Below, piece after piece: positions 36,738 to 48,869 of a DNA stretch of 64,000 nt; the first letter of the stretch is position 1; every line of letters starts with the position of its first letter. Under the pieces are notes generated by a model that did not search any database, was not told the origin of the DNA, and saw only the letters and a list, made by a program, of their open reading frames with translations. Both the position numbers and the translations under genes were made by a program. This stretch comes from Spodoptera frugiperda. Lineage: Eukaryota; Arthropoda; Insecta; Lepidoptera; Noctuidae. The stretch covers positions 8,900,451 to 8,964,450 of the forward strand of contig NC_064227.1 of the NCBI RefSeq assembly GCF_023101765.2. Direction: 5' to 3'.

Positions 36738-39700
36738 TCACGAGACCTCCACCTTCTCGCGCACCTTGCGGAGGATGCTCTGCAGCTCCGACGCGGAGGT
36801 CGTCTTGTACTGCAACAGGGAGTCAGCGCTGTATAGCAACTGCAGTGCGTGACTGTGTGTGTGTGTGTACGTGTGAGTGCCGGTGCCTCACCGTAGAGCC
36901 GGCGACTCACCCCCGAGATGTTGCGCTGCACGAGGATCTGGCTGTAGAGCCGCTTGCCCTCGTCCGCGCCCAGCGCCTTCTCCAGCTGCGCACGCGTCAG
37001 CGCGAACAGCTGGTGGCCGGGCATGCGCAGTGCGCGCTGTGTGGCCGCGTTGAAACCCTTCGCTTCCAGCCATTCTGCCACCTCGTCGGGGTTTGATTTC
37101 TGCGGATGAGAAATGGTTGTGACGACGGATGTTCAGCAGTATGTGACCTCACTGGCGCCGCCGGGTGTGTGACGTATGTACCTGGTCGATGAAGATGTCT
37201 GGCGTCTTCTTGATGTCCAGTTTGTTCTTCCGCTGCTGGATGGCTGGCAGCACCAGCTTCAGTTCCTCCTGCAGCCCGTCGTTCTGGCTCATCATCGACT
37301 TGGTCGCTGCAAACAGTTCCAGAGTTTGGTTAGTTCCCCTGCCTGGACTCGAGTACTTACGGGCGTAACTCTAAGGTGACGTGATGATGGAGTGGAACTT
37401 ACACTTGATGGTGTCGGAGGTGGTGCGGGGCGGTGGTGGCGCGGCGAACACCGCGGCGGGGGCGGCGGGCCCGGGAGGCGGCGGCGGCGGGGGCGGCGGG
37501 GGCGGCGGCATCGCTCGCTCTGTAACGTGGCGTCACTTGTACTCGTCGCGTCAACTTACAAACTGCATCATATATCAGCTGCAGTAATCAAACCGATCCA
37601 AGTTTAACTTCAAAACAAATAATAAGCTGACTTACCGTGACATGGTTGCACACACAGACACACACGAAAACAACATTTATGTAAGCGAAGCACAAACACA
37701 CACAAACAGCTTGTGTGACAGACGAGGCAGAAGTAGCCCAGCTGGGAACTGTATCATGGGGGACGGGGGACGGGGTGGAGGGGGGGAGTGACACACACAG
37801 ACAGACCAACACCGACTTTGATAGAAATGTATTTAATTATAAAGTAGGTACATATAGGGAGCATTACTTAGATGACGGCGGAGAGGGCCACTCCTGCCAC
37901 TCCGGCCCCCTCCGCTCACAATATATTAATTGTATGAAAATATACCCATATTATTTGTTTCATTTACATAACGTCTAGCTACAGATATATTATTCTTTTG
38001 TATATATTCGTGATTAATCACAATGTAATAATTTAAACCATTATAATAATAAGTATCGGACACTGCGCGTCGCGCGCTGTCGCTCGCTCGGCGCTCGGTA
38101 CGAGCGGAGCGGCGCTGTACTACGTATACATTGACAAAGTTAATAATTTAAATCAGACTTTATGACACATGTACACACACGACACAGTCACTCGGACGCG
38201 ACAACACGAGGTAAGCGCACACACTCAAGCACGCGGCCGACTGGGCGCCGCCGGCTCCCTCTAGCGGCGCGCGCTAGAAGTAGCGGAACTCGCCCTTCTT
38301 GCCGAGCCTTTCGCGGCGCACCCAGTCGGCGGCGCCCGCGCCCCCCGCGCCTGCGCCCCCTGCGCCCCCGGCCTGCCCCCCTGCGCCCCTACCCGTGGGC
38401 CCTGTGGGACTGCTGCCGCCGGAGCCGCGCCCGCCTGCGTTCTCCTGCAACACGAACATGTGTCGATGAACAACTCCGGTTCGGTCAATTATTATACGGA
38501 CTTTATAATTTGTCGTACGTGGATATAAAAACCAACAATGTACACAATACATGTACCAACAACCAGTCAACTTCCGAGCAGTTACACGATACGTCTGATA
38601 ACTCTCCAATATTCTCTGTATTGACTGAGTATTGGTTAGATGGGGCCGAGCGAGACTGACCTGGTAGTGTGTGTAGATGGGGTTGGGGTAGAGGTGCGGC
38701 GAGGCGGGCGGCGAGCTCGCCGGCGCCACGATGGTGTGCGGCACGTGCGCCGTCACGCCGCGCCGGTTGCGGGCCTTCCACCACTTGCGGGAGTCGTCCA
38801 GCACCTGTGGACCACCACGTACAGTACAGTACACTGCACTCGGAGCGAGCGAGATGTCAGTGTGTGTGTGTGGTACTCACCTCGAGGTACTCGCCGCGCA
38901 CGACGGTGAGCTCCTTGTCGTTGTTGGCGGTGCGCGGGTACGTGACGCGCACGACGCGGCCGCCGCGCGCCATCACGCCGCGCGCCCACGCCTCGCCCAG
39001 GTCATCTGCAAGCACGCACTACTATGAGCCCCCGCCCGACCTGCTGCAGCACTGCAACAGCACGGCCTGCACTTACCGTCGTCCCTGTCTCCGCGGTAGG
39101 GCTCCCGGTCGGGCGAGGAGGCCGCGCTGCCCGAGTCGTCGCGCCCCACGCCGCGCATGTTCCTGTACACATATCACGGGACGGTGTTTACTCTCACACT
39201 TGGTAGACAAGTCTTAGTGTATGAAATTGTTTCCTAAACAATTAAAAGTTAAATAGTAAATGTAAATCGGCAGTGATATTATTTTATTGTATACTACCCT
39301 GGGTGGACTGCAGATCTGAGGAGGTAGGGAGCATCTGGGGTAGGGTGCGTATTGCATACCTGGGGCAGGGTGCGTATTGCATACCTGGGGTAGGGTGCGT
39401 ATTGCATACCTGGGGTAGGGTGCGTATTGCATACCTGGGGTAGGGTGCGTATTGCATACCTGGGGTAGGGTGCGTATTGCATACCTGGGGTAGGGTGCGT
39501 ATTGCATACCTGGGGTAGGGTGCGTATTGCATACCTGGGGTAGGGTGCGTATTGCATACCTGGGGTAGGGAGCGTATTGCATACCTGGGGTAGGGTGCGT
39601 ATTGCATACCTGGGGTAGGGTGCGTATTGCATACCTGGGGTAGGGTGCGTATTGCATACCTGGGGTAGGGTGCGTATTGCATACCTGGGGTAGGGTGCGT

Positions 39701-42700
39701 ATTGCATACCTGGGGTAGGGTGCGTATTGCATACCTGGGGTAGGGTGCGTATTGCTCGGCGTACATGTCGGGCTCGTCGCGCTCGTAGCGCTCGTACGCG
39801 GCGGGCTCGGCGGCGGCCAGCTCGGCGCGCCCGCCCGAGCTGCGGCGCGGGGACGACCTGCCACGACACGACACGACACGTCACGACACAAAGCGACAAC
39901 ACAAAACTATTGTCTACATGGTAATGTACCAGGTAACACAAAACCGCCACCGCGACGCTTATGTTGGCTGCTGCTGGTTATGATCCAACTGGTAACACAC
40001 ACCGATGGGAATACAGTCGGGGATTGCGCCGACACACCATGTGTACATAGATGTGTACTCACACACAGACAACATGAACATGTATACTAATGTACAGATT
40101 GTACAGTGACGTGACGTACCTGCGCAGCGGCTGGTCGTCCACCTGGTAGTCGGGGCTCCAGCCGTCCATGAACACGGGCTGGTACGGCGGGATGGTGGTC
40201 TTCCACTGTTCCCTGGAGGCAGACAGAGTACGGTACAGGGAGTGGGACGACACCGAGTGGTTGTGGTGGTGCGCCACTCCACTGTTGAACACAGTCCCTA
40301 CTAATGCTTTAACTCAGAGATAAGATACGGCTACCTAACTAGAGATTAGTAAAGATTAACATTCCTAGTTCATCAATAAATATGTCTCCTTCGACATATG
40401 CTGGCCGATAGGTAACTATGAAACCCTTCCTAACTGCACTGGCTGTATCTGTGCAGGCTGTGCATGTGCATGTACTGGACCACCTGCACAACCGCGTGGA
40501 TTGCAACCAGGTGTTGCTTTTTTGTGGTTCATAATTTGCATAATATCACAATAATTTAAATGATACTGATATGTTATCTGGTTATTTTACGTACAGAGCC
40601 TCTTTATCGGCGCTCACCGGAATTGTACACCGCGCGGATTATCTGCTGGCTAATAATAACGACGGCCACGGATTACAGCTCGCCTCAATAACATCGTACA
40701 ACGCTGTGGTACCTGGGGATGAGCCAGGCGTCGCCCAGCGAGTGCCACAGCTCCGTCTCCTTGCTGGTGACGCAGTTGGCGAGCAGGTTGAGCGCGTCGC
40801 GCGTGAGCAGCGGCTGCACGACGCGCGCCGGCAGGCGGCCGTCCGCCGTGTCCTGCGCCGCGTCCACGATCAGCGCCAGCGGCGTGAACAGGAAGTGCAC
40901 CAGCTCCGGCGCGTTGGGGTCGTGGATGTGCGCGCGCAGCCGCGCCAGCAGGTTGAACGACAGCTTGAACTTCTGCAGCACGTCCACGAAGTCGCGCTCC
41001 GGCGGCGGCCGCGTGCGCAGCGCCAGCATGCCCTCGCCCGCGTTGGCGCCGCTGCCTGCGGACCGAGCGGCGCTCGTATTCAATGCATTGCAAGCATCAA
41101 GCAAGCTTGATATGATAAACATTTTTTTACGAGGTTGCTAAACACATGTTTTTGTATAAAACTTTAGGTTTCTCTCCATACGACTCAAGAAAAAGCAACT
41201 TCACTGACATACTGACAGTCTTACAGATATACAATACTACGTTACATTTCAAACAGTGCCTGTAAGCCCCGCATGTGTATATGTTACAGTAGCACGCACC
41301 TGTGCCCCGGCGGCCGCCGCGCGACCGCCGCCGCCGCTCCAGCTCGCGCTGCGCCGCCGCCGCGTGCTGCAGCCGCGCGATGAACTTCTCGATGTCGTCG
41401 AAGCAGCGGTTGAGGATGGCGATGTCCTGCTCGTACAGCCGCTCCGAGCCCGTGGACGACGCGTCGTCGCGCTCGCCGCCGCTGCCGCCGCGCTCGCCGC
41501 GCCCGAGCTGCGCCGACATTTGCTGCAACACAACCAGTCCACGTCACACGTTACAGTACCGTGACCAGCTTGCTGCAGCAGACAGCTGGCGGCGGTACTC
41601 ACGGTCAGCACGGCCTCCCACTGCTGCTGCGTGTACGTGGTGTACAGACGTGGCTCCATGCTGCCGTCGCGGCCGCCGCGCGCCGAATGCGCCCCGCGCC
41701 ACTCCGACTTATCGCGCTGATAACTCGCTCACTACTAATCCGCTAATCAACATTCGGCCACAACAACAACAACCTGTGCCTTCTGCGCGACACTCACACT
41801 CACTCACTCCTCTCTTTATACATATACACTGCCTGTTTAAGAAGAAGAAAGTTACAGGTAAATCTCGCCTGTGGCCACTTTCAGTTAAATTAGAAACCGG
41901 CATCATATTGAAATGTTTATCATTGAAATAAATATTTTCAGCTTGTACCTGTACCGCTGTAATGTCGTAATGAGCTGTGATAAGATAAACATGCCGATGT
42001 GGAGGTTCGTGTGACTCAACATATAACATACAACATACAACGTGGACACACACAGGTGTAGGCGACAACATATTGTGTAGCTTGCCAAACTGTAGCGTCA
42101 GGCAATACTTATCGGAAGCATATTGTGAATATTGGAATGGTAATATCTGGAAATGTTGAATTATTGAAACGTAACAAGGCCGAGATACCAGCGAGTGGCG
42201 ACACCTACATACAAGCTGCATGCCCCGGCGCCTGCTGGGGCATGACATGAAAGCACGACATGTTGTAGAGAGTGGAGCTGTCGCACCGAATCCAGGTGGC
42301 AGGTGTCGCCACCGTCGCCACATATTTTTTTAAACGTTAACTACTCTAGGACTTTCTCCTGTGTCGTGGGTACCGAACCCGCTACGCGTTGAATGCCGGT
42401 TGTCCAGCCCACGCGCCAGCCGTGCAGTAACATTATACAGGCACTTCGTTGCTTCTCATCCCTCCAATAGATACCTATCGTGTACATATGTACACTGTGT
42501 GGTACTTATATATTCCACTATTCAACTTGTTAAACTCGGAGTACTACTGCCGGCACCGTGCGACACTGTGAGTGTGTGAGCGTGCGGCCGTCCACGTGGA
42601 ATGCATAACATTTACATTGACTGCACTCCATATTGCAACTTGCAATGAACACTTTATAAAATGTGTTACGGTTCGTGTTTTAAGATTTTTTTACTGAAGC

Positions 42701-44799
42701 TGACTCCATAATGGCTGGTGTCCAATCTTAGGAGGAACGTGTCCTGCTTACATGGCAGGCAGTGAGCGTGACGTCACCGTGCGCTTGCGCAGTGCACGGC
42801 CAGCTCCAGCTATCGGCTTGGTTATCTCGGATCGATGCGATAGCCCGCGCGATACGCGCTGCCGATGTAATCGCCGACTATTTCTAGAACCGGCATTGTT
42901 ACCCGGTGACGCACACACACACACACACACCGGACTGTCATGTCACTCCAGCATACACGCATCACAACACACTACGCGGACAACTGTGTATCGAAATCAA
43001 AAACTAATCCCTTTCCCTCGCGCCCTCCACCGTCGGTTCCCGACACGAGGGCAGCACGACTATGGGGAGGCATCAGCCCCGGCCCCGGCCCCGGCAGTGT
43101 CGCCAGGCTTACTGGCTGCTATAGTTTGCCACTCACACATGTACGAGGGTGCGTGCCGATGGAATGTTAGCGGTGCACACATGTAACGCAATACACGCTG
43201 GCAAATAAAATACATAAGATCGATAGTAGTAAGAGGCTGAGCGATGATTACGTCGGGCGAAAGTCGAAACGTAACGGCAGCAACATCGCACCGCCTCCTG
43301 TACTGGTTGCTGGGATGATGTCGTGGATCAGCTAGACGGAGCCAACTACTGCTTCGTATATTAAGAAGTGTCACTCTGCGCCAGCTGCGTCCGCGTAGTG
43401 TCTGGCGGTACCAACCTGTCTCGCGTAGTGTCTGGCAGTACCAACCTGTCTCGCGTAGTGCCTGGCAGTACCAACCTGTCTCGCGTAGTGCCTGGCGGTA
43501 CCAACCTGTCTCCGCGGCCGCTCGCCATCATTCTCCCGCTCCCGCTCGCGCTCCCTCTCGATGATGAAGTCTCGCCCGCCGTCGCCGGGCCCTCCTCCCG
43601 TCACGCCCCTGCACACACACACACACACACGTTAATACTCCATCAGTTTACATACGCCGACATAGGGCACGCTGCCCGCTGTCGGCCCGCCGCAATACTA
43701 GGTCCACTAGAAGACCCAGCACGTGGGGGTCATATTACTCGGAATTATTCACAACACTAGACACATCTGCACTGAAACCTGCAGCGTGACCTTATGTCAA
43801 GGTCGAGTGGTAGGGACAGTAGGTGATGAGTGGTGAGTGTAGTGACAGTAACACACACAGACGGCACTACACACACACACACACACACTACCAGGAGTAG
43901 GCGGCCACAGGCAGCGCGATCTTGTGCTTGATGTAGATCATTCGAGGAGCGGCGCGGACTGAGCGGAGGCTGCGCTCTCCGCCGCTCGAGATACCGGCGC
44001 GCGGAGATAACGCGCGTTATCTCCGCGGCAGCTGCTTGTGTCGGAGAGTAAGCAGCCAGTGTCAGGGCCGACACTTACTTGAGCGCGTTCAGCTCCTCCA
44101 CGAGCGCCTGCGCGCTCACGTCGTGGCACTGGAAGATGTGCAGCTCGCGACGCGGCGCGCCCCCCGCCCCGCCCGGCGTGCCCGCCCCGCCCGCGCCCTC
44201 CGCCGCGCCCACCACGAACGCGAGCACGTTGTTGTACAGCTCGGCGGGCTCCGGCGACGTGAACGCGGTCGGGGAGTGCACCCACGACGCGGGGAAGCGC
44301 TCCATTATCGACTGGAATGGTAGAAGACACGGGACCGCTCAGTATACATTCCGTGGAAGTTAGTAACGGCAATGGAGTCAATGAATGAGCCAAACAAACA
44401 GATAGAACTTACTCCGGTTTCGTAGTCCATGACCAGTACCCACGAACCCTCCAGACACAATTGCATTTTTTGGCTCCATATTCCTGTAAGCAAAGTACTA
44501 GCGTCAGTGTGAGGCCAGGCACTGCCAGGCAGCCCCCGCGGGCAGTCAGCAGTATATAAGTACTCACCGTTGGTTTTCTCTAGCTGCAGCAGCCTCCGCA
44601 TGCCGTCGGCGGGGTACACGATGCCGGTCTCCCGCGTGACGGTGAAGGTGGCCAGGTGCTCCAGCACGTACACGCTGCGCTCCGCCTGGCTGCCGCTGTC
44701 GCCGGCCGCGCCGCGCAGCCCCGCCAGCTCGTCGAACTCGTCGAGCGCGCGCTGCGTGTCGCCGCGCGACCGCGCCGTGCCTCCGCCTCGCGACCCCAT
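36738..44799 (-). CDS. aru: Epidermal growth factor receptor kinase substrate 8 (Eps8/arouser)
   Basis: Minus-strand coding exons, 5' to 3': 44799-44568 (exon itself from 44840), 44483-44413, 44311-44079, 43608-43506, 41716-41603, 41522-41300, 41055-40713, 40212-40120, 39857-39735, 39162-39077, 39005-38881, 38804-38661, 38444-38393, 37519-37403, 37306-37182, 37099-36911, 36809-36738; 2445 nt, 814 residues, phases consistent. PTB domain about 43-180 (YVLEHLATFTV to HIFQCHDVSAQALVEEL). A conserved helical middle covers about 252-440 (LNRCFDDIEKFIARLQ; FVDVLQKFKLSFNLLARL). SH3 about 560-615 (ELTVVRGEYLEVLDD, KWWKARN). Poly-Pro about 650. The C-terminal SAM-like effector/actin-binding region is about 729-814 (EVAEWLEAKGF, LYSQILVQRNISG). 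Eps8 proteins cap and bundle actin and couple EGFR to Rac. Human Eps8 has a similar length (822). The frame stays open upstream of ATG 44799 to the acceptor, so an upstream coding exon is possible. Confidence 0.93.
38274..38444 (-). CDS. aru: Alternative terminal exon of Eps8 gene (donor read-through)
   Basis: Exon 13 uses an internal donor (ACGG|GTAGGG, exon end 38393) to join the poly-Pro exon. If that donor is skipped, the frame continues through a Gly/Ala-rich stretch to DWVRRERLGKKGEFRYF and a stop at 38274-38276. The product would have 686 residues, with PTB and SH3 but no poly-Pro or C-terminal actin-binding region. The charged tail looks non-random. A minus-strand ATTAAA (plus-strand TTTAAT at 37832-37837) could end the transcript. 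Whether this isoform is made is an inference. Confidence 0.5.
   Translation of the reverse strand, partial: ENAGGRGSGGSSPTGPTGRGAGGQAGGAGGAGAGGAGAADWVRRERLGKKGEFRYF
39336..39760 (-). repeat. 25-bp minisatellite with 16 copies of an Eps8 5' splice site
   Basis: Seventeen 25-bp units, at 39336 and every 25 bp to 39736. On the minus strand each reads CAATACGCACCCTACCCCAG then GTATG: the last 20 nt of Eps8 exon 9 followed by its donor. Sixteen junctions keep AG|GTATGC, with exon-end bases at 39735, 39710 and so on down to 39360. The most intronic copy has lost GT (CCCCAGATGC). Only single-base variants occur. No stop appears in any of the three minus frames across the array. Confidence 0.95.
42340..42425 (-). 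mobile_element. Deleted SINE family A copy in Eps8 intron
   Basis: On the minus strand: CGCGTGGGCTGGACAACCGG, GTAGCGGGTTCGGTACCCAC, then GACACAGGAGAAAGTCCTAG. The B-box region is fused to the 3' body of family A, with the middle missing. Confidence 0.6.
42905..42932. repeat. (AC)n microsatellite
   Basis: A CA run in the Eps8 intron between exons 4 and 5. Similar runs lie at 43611-43632 and 43868-43889. Confidence 0.85.
43392..43511 (-). repeat. 30-bp minisatellite with 4 copies of an Eps8 5' splice site
   Basis: Four 30-bp units at 43392, 43422, 43452 and 43482. On the minus strand each contains GAGACAG|GTTGGTACCGCC, the end of Eps8 exon 4 plus donor. Candidate exon ends are 43506, 43476, 43446 and 43416. 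The unit is a multiple of three, so each further donor adds ten residues (VGTARHYARQ) in frame. Both array edges share CGCGGA on the minus strand, which suggests duplication between microhomologies. Confidence 0.92.
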
Positions 44800-44840
44800 G
44801 CTCAGGCGCACATCACGCCACTCCGCTCTATACCCGGCAC

Positions 44841-46320
44841 CTGCAACACGTCACACTTGTATTGCTCGCCGGGTCAGCATTTCTCCGAGAGAGAGCACGA
44901 GCGCACCGCGCATGCGCACGCGCTCAGCATGTTAACGAGCTGCGTCGCTCGGCCAATAGTGACCACCTCGCAGCGCGCACTGCCAGGGTTAGCACAGCCA
45001 GGAGTGGTACTATGGCCATAACTTAGTACTATAGTTACTTATTTATACTTATACATCATTATCAAATCAACAACCCGTAAGAATTGGACAAAAAAAATGG
45101 ACGGGTCGACAAAAGAGGAGCCATAATCTCCATCTCCACGGTTGGAGATCGCAGTGATAAAGGATCAGGTTTATCAAAGGACGCTGCTGCCAGGTCTCGG
45201 TTACAATACATGTAAGTAGTCCCTTGCGACACCCGCGGGAAGAGTAGGGTTGGTGACAGATGTATCTGCTCTGATGTCGAGGTGGCCCGGAGGTTTCAGA
45301 CGCCCGCTTCTTATACATGAGAGTGTGGGATCGAAACCTAACAACGGTAAGGACCAATACGACATTTTCCGAGTTATGTTAAGATAATTTAGACACCACC
45401 GACAAACGGTGAAGGAAGACATCGCCAGGAAACCTGGGATTATAATTTCTAATTATAAGTTTGAAATCGCCAACCCGCATTAAGCAAGTGTGGTGATTAA
45501 TGCTCAAACCTTCTGCGTGTGAGAAAAGGCCTTTGCTCAGCAGTTATAGACTGTTGAAGTTGTTGTTGTACTACTCCGCCGGCACACGGTTCGTACATCC
45601 AATGATTGTATTAATATCACATAAAGTGCGGGGAGGGGTTCCCACGTTCGATGCCCGTGTCGGAAAGTATTGTTTTGGTTTGCGAGTTGATACTTCTTGG
45701 TTAGAGATTCCGTTAGATTTTAGTTTGAAACTGCATTGGGACTAGAACGACCACAACGACACAGTGTAGTGTAGGCACTGGACACATCGTACTGGAACAC
45801 TCCACACACCGCAGCCAGCGCGCGTACTTACTGTACTTATTGTATCGGAGCGACGAATCTCCTTGTGTTGAACAAGTGGAGGCACTGCTACACTTTTACT
45901 ATTACAATTCTAACCCTGCACTGCACCGTGTTATGCTGCCTGTCCTGTAGATATTTATAATCACACGAGACCTCCAAACGTTTTTGGACAGTCCACTTTA
46001 CTTTTGTCGAAGGTTTGTATTAGCGTCTTATTGTTAAGAATGTGAACAACAAATAATTGATTATCGAGCTGAGCGGAGTATGTGACGCGAGCTTCGCGAA
46101 TGTTTGCACCCACACTGCGACACGGTGCGCGTGTGTGCGTGCGATATCGTAATCGCGGCAGGTATGCGGACGCGCGCTGTATCGCGGCGCGGCGATAAGC
46201 CGCGGACAGCGCGCAGTAATCCAGCGCAACACTAGCAACACTAGCTCGCCCCGCGGCCACCGCTGCGCAACAACAACACGCACAGACTGCGAGACATTGT
46301 CACACACTACATAACAATAA
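44841..46320 (-). other. Eps8 5' region with SINE-like repeat and CpG-rich promoter candidate
   Basis: Exon 1 as modelled starts at an acceptor (GTTGCAG before 44840), so an upstream exon must exist. A CpG-rich block at about 46080-46270, minus-strand side, is the best promoter or noncoding-exon candidate. Between them, 45230-45560 resembles a tRNA-derived SINE: GGCCCGGAGGTTTCAGACGC, B-box-like GGGATCGAAACC, and a 3' end GGCCTTTGCTCAGCAG of common lepidopteran type. No other gene was seen. Confidence 0.4.
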
Positions 46321-47261
46321 AGAATGCGGCACTCGGTTTAGGGAAATATAAAATTGTATTGCTTTTCCATTTACAGATCCTCTGTAGCCGTAGCAACGTT
46401 TCTAAGTCCCGAGCTACATTAGTACGCGGCGCGCGGCGCGGGAAACTGCTCAGTTTCACCGAAGGCACAACGTTTTGCATACACGTGTGCTACGTACACA
46501 CACTCCGCACTTGTAAATAAGTACGTACGAGTCAAAGTTTCTACTTGTACACTGTTAAATGTCCTAATAAAAGTTACTTTCATATTAAACATCTATTTGG
46601 TCCGCCAGTTAGGCAATAAATTAGCAAATAAATATTAGACACGTTTTTTTTTTTATTTTGTCATATAAGATAATAATACTTAGATAAAACGAATCAAAGT
46701 TTAGGAGTGGGAGCAAATACGTCATTTCTATGTGTAAAATGTACCTAGAAGTGAAGTCACGCGATATTTCGAATCGATCGATATATTTCCGAAAGTATTT
46801 GTTTCCGTAAGAAAATAAAAAATACGAATCTAATATTTTAAAATAATCTACAAGACGGATATTAAAATTAGTCATCTACTCTATTCACGAATCAGTGCCT
46901 GCCTGCCGGTACCTATACATATACAAATGCCATGAACAGATATTCAGTAATGATTCTAAAATGGTGTACACTGGAACTACTCGCAGCAGAATATTAATTA
47001 CTTACTTACATATACATATATTACTTACGTATACATATGTTTGCTCCAGACCTGTGACGGTTGCAATGCCCTCTACGACGGTACAACTACAAGTGTATTC
47101 AATACATAAGTCTGGGAACCCATTGAACTAGGAATACAATATGTATAGTTCAAAATGTTTTTTTGATTTTAATAAAATTAAATTATTTTTCCATTAATTA
47201 TTGTCATTATCCTACTGATCCTACTAATCCTATCAATAATCCTACTTCCTACTATTAATTA

Positions 47262-47400
47262 TTATAATCGCGAAAGTTTGTGAGAATGTATGTATGTTGG
47301 TCTATGTATGTATGTTTGTTACTCTTTCATGATAAAACTACTTGACGGATTTGGATGAAATTTGGTACAGACTTACAGATAAAAATTATTTATAGTAATT
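47262..47400 (+). repeat. Interspersed repeat, TTTGGATGAAATTTGGTACA type
   Basis: CGCGAAAGTTTGTGAGAATG, then TACTCTTTCATGATAAAACT and TTTGGATGAAATTTGGTACA form a consensus I recognise as very common in Lepidoptera (retroelement or Helitron family). The 5' end is short and degraded. Confidence 0.5.
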
Positions 47401-47424
47401 TTTATACTGTACCAATAACTTGCA

Positions 47425-47690
47425 TCCTACTGCAAAGGTAAGCGAGTTTGAATCTGGCTTATGTGAGTGCTCGTCTGTTGAGTAATAGCAAGTGGAGATA
47501 CCGAGCGTGGTGTCTCCGGTACGATTCCCGAGACAGTAAATGGGTAATTTTTGCGATTTCTCCAACAAAACAAAGAGGTAGTAGAGGTAGCTCTCTGCCT
47601 GTAACGTGGGACCCGAGGCTGGGCACATGTGCTCGTTGTTGGTACCTTCAATATTTATACACATGCCTGCCTACCCACTGTCCGTGAATA
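47425..47690 (+). mobile_element. Probable tRNA-derived SINE
   Basis: A B-box-like GGTACGATTCCCGAG at about 47519 is followed by a body ending near GTGAATAAACACC. I saw no second copy in the window, so the family is unassigned. Confidence 0.4.
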
Positions 47691-48714
47691 AACACCGAGG
47701 CGTTATTTTATTCCACTTTTACTTTTCAAACAAGTTTTATAGTACGTTGTACGTCGACTAACCTACAACACATATTATAATCAACATTTTTACAAAATTC
47801 ATTTGAAACTTAATACTTCTAGTCACTACAGTCTGATCACTTTTAGTTCGACTAGATACAGTTGTTGACTATTGTGGACCACTGGGGCCACGGGGGTAGC
47901 AAGCGGAGGCAGGTGGGGTCGGTTTATTATGTATGTATCTTCTAAAATATTTATTGACATCTTATCGCGTAAATAGCTTTTTTGAATAATTGCGTAATTT
48001 ACTTTGCGATAACCTTGTGCTAAATCAATAGATATCATTTTACAATAAAGATTACTGCGAACTTCGCGTCATAGCAGTGTTCGTGTGTGGGGGCGCACGT
48101 ATAGTATCAGATCAGGAGCAGCGCAGGGCGCCGCGCGTTGATGTCTTTAGTAGGGACGCTCGAGGCGTAGCCGCGGCTACGTGTGTGCAGCCTGTGGAGG
48201 AGCTGCTGCAGCCGTGGGCGGCGCTAGGACTTGCTCCTGTATGGCCACGCACCGTACAAAGTGAAACATTCCGAGGGTGACAGGTCGAGAGCTCCGTACG
48301 GTGTGATAAGCGTGGAGTGCTGGCGGAGGAGGTCGGGAGTAGCAGTCTCGGTGAGGCGCTCGTGGTAAACACGTTCAGGTGAATATTAATGAGTATGTGG
48401 CCCGAGCCGAGGGCCGGGGCGGGGCGGGGCGCGGGCGGGGGCGCGGGGCGCGGCCATAACTCGTTCCACACTAATAGGAATTCCGCGTGAGAGAGTAATG
48501 CGGAGACGAGCGCGACATGCCGCGCGCCGCAGGGCTCGCCGCGGCGCGCGGCTAGTCTAGTCTCTGCCTGCTTCTACTCTGATCTCACGTGCCTATCATA
48601 TGCATCGAGTGTTGACTCGTTTCCGGTTCCTGTTCTGCTCTCGAAGGCAACATACAGAGGTTGTTCCTCAGATACAGCCGTGTGCATGTGTGTGTATGTA
48701 TGTACGTGTGTATC

Positions 48715-48869
48715 GAAGCCTTTGGGCCAAAAGAGGATAAAATGAAATTATTTTTGCGATTTTGAGTTCTCGATACATATTCGGAATCAGCTGATTTTTC
48801 CCATCGAATGTATGTGATAACTTAATATCGCAAAAACCGTCGCTTACCCTCTTTTGTCCGGAAGGCATC
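48715..48869. mobile_element. MITE inside GT-rich microsatellite DNA
   Basis: The left end GAAGCCTTTGGGCC and AAAAGAGGATAA is mirrored at the right by TTACCCTCTTTT and GTCCGGAAGGCATC, with two or three mismatches over 26 bp. GT/GTAT microsatellite lies on both sides (48680-48712 and 48870-48945), so it appears to have inserted into an existing dinucleotide array. Confidence 0.65.

Noticed and set aside
39214..39950. Three long minus-strand frames of 196-225 codons
   Set aside because: All are the 25-bp array read in three frames. Only the stretch 39857-39735 is supported as a constitutive exon; the rest is listed as possible alternative sequence.
43757..44074. Minus-strand frame between Eps8 exons 3 and 4
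   Set aside because: Exon 3 (ends ...AA) and exon 4 (starts G) join in phase without it, and it contains low-complexity AC repeats.
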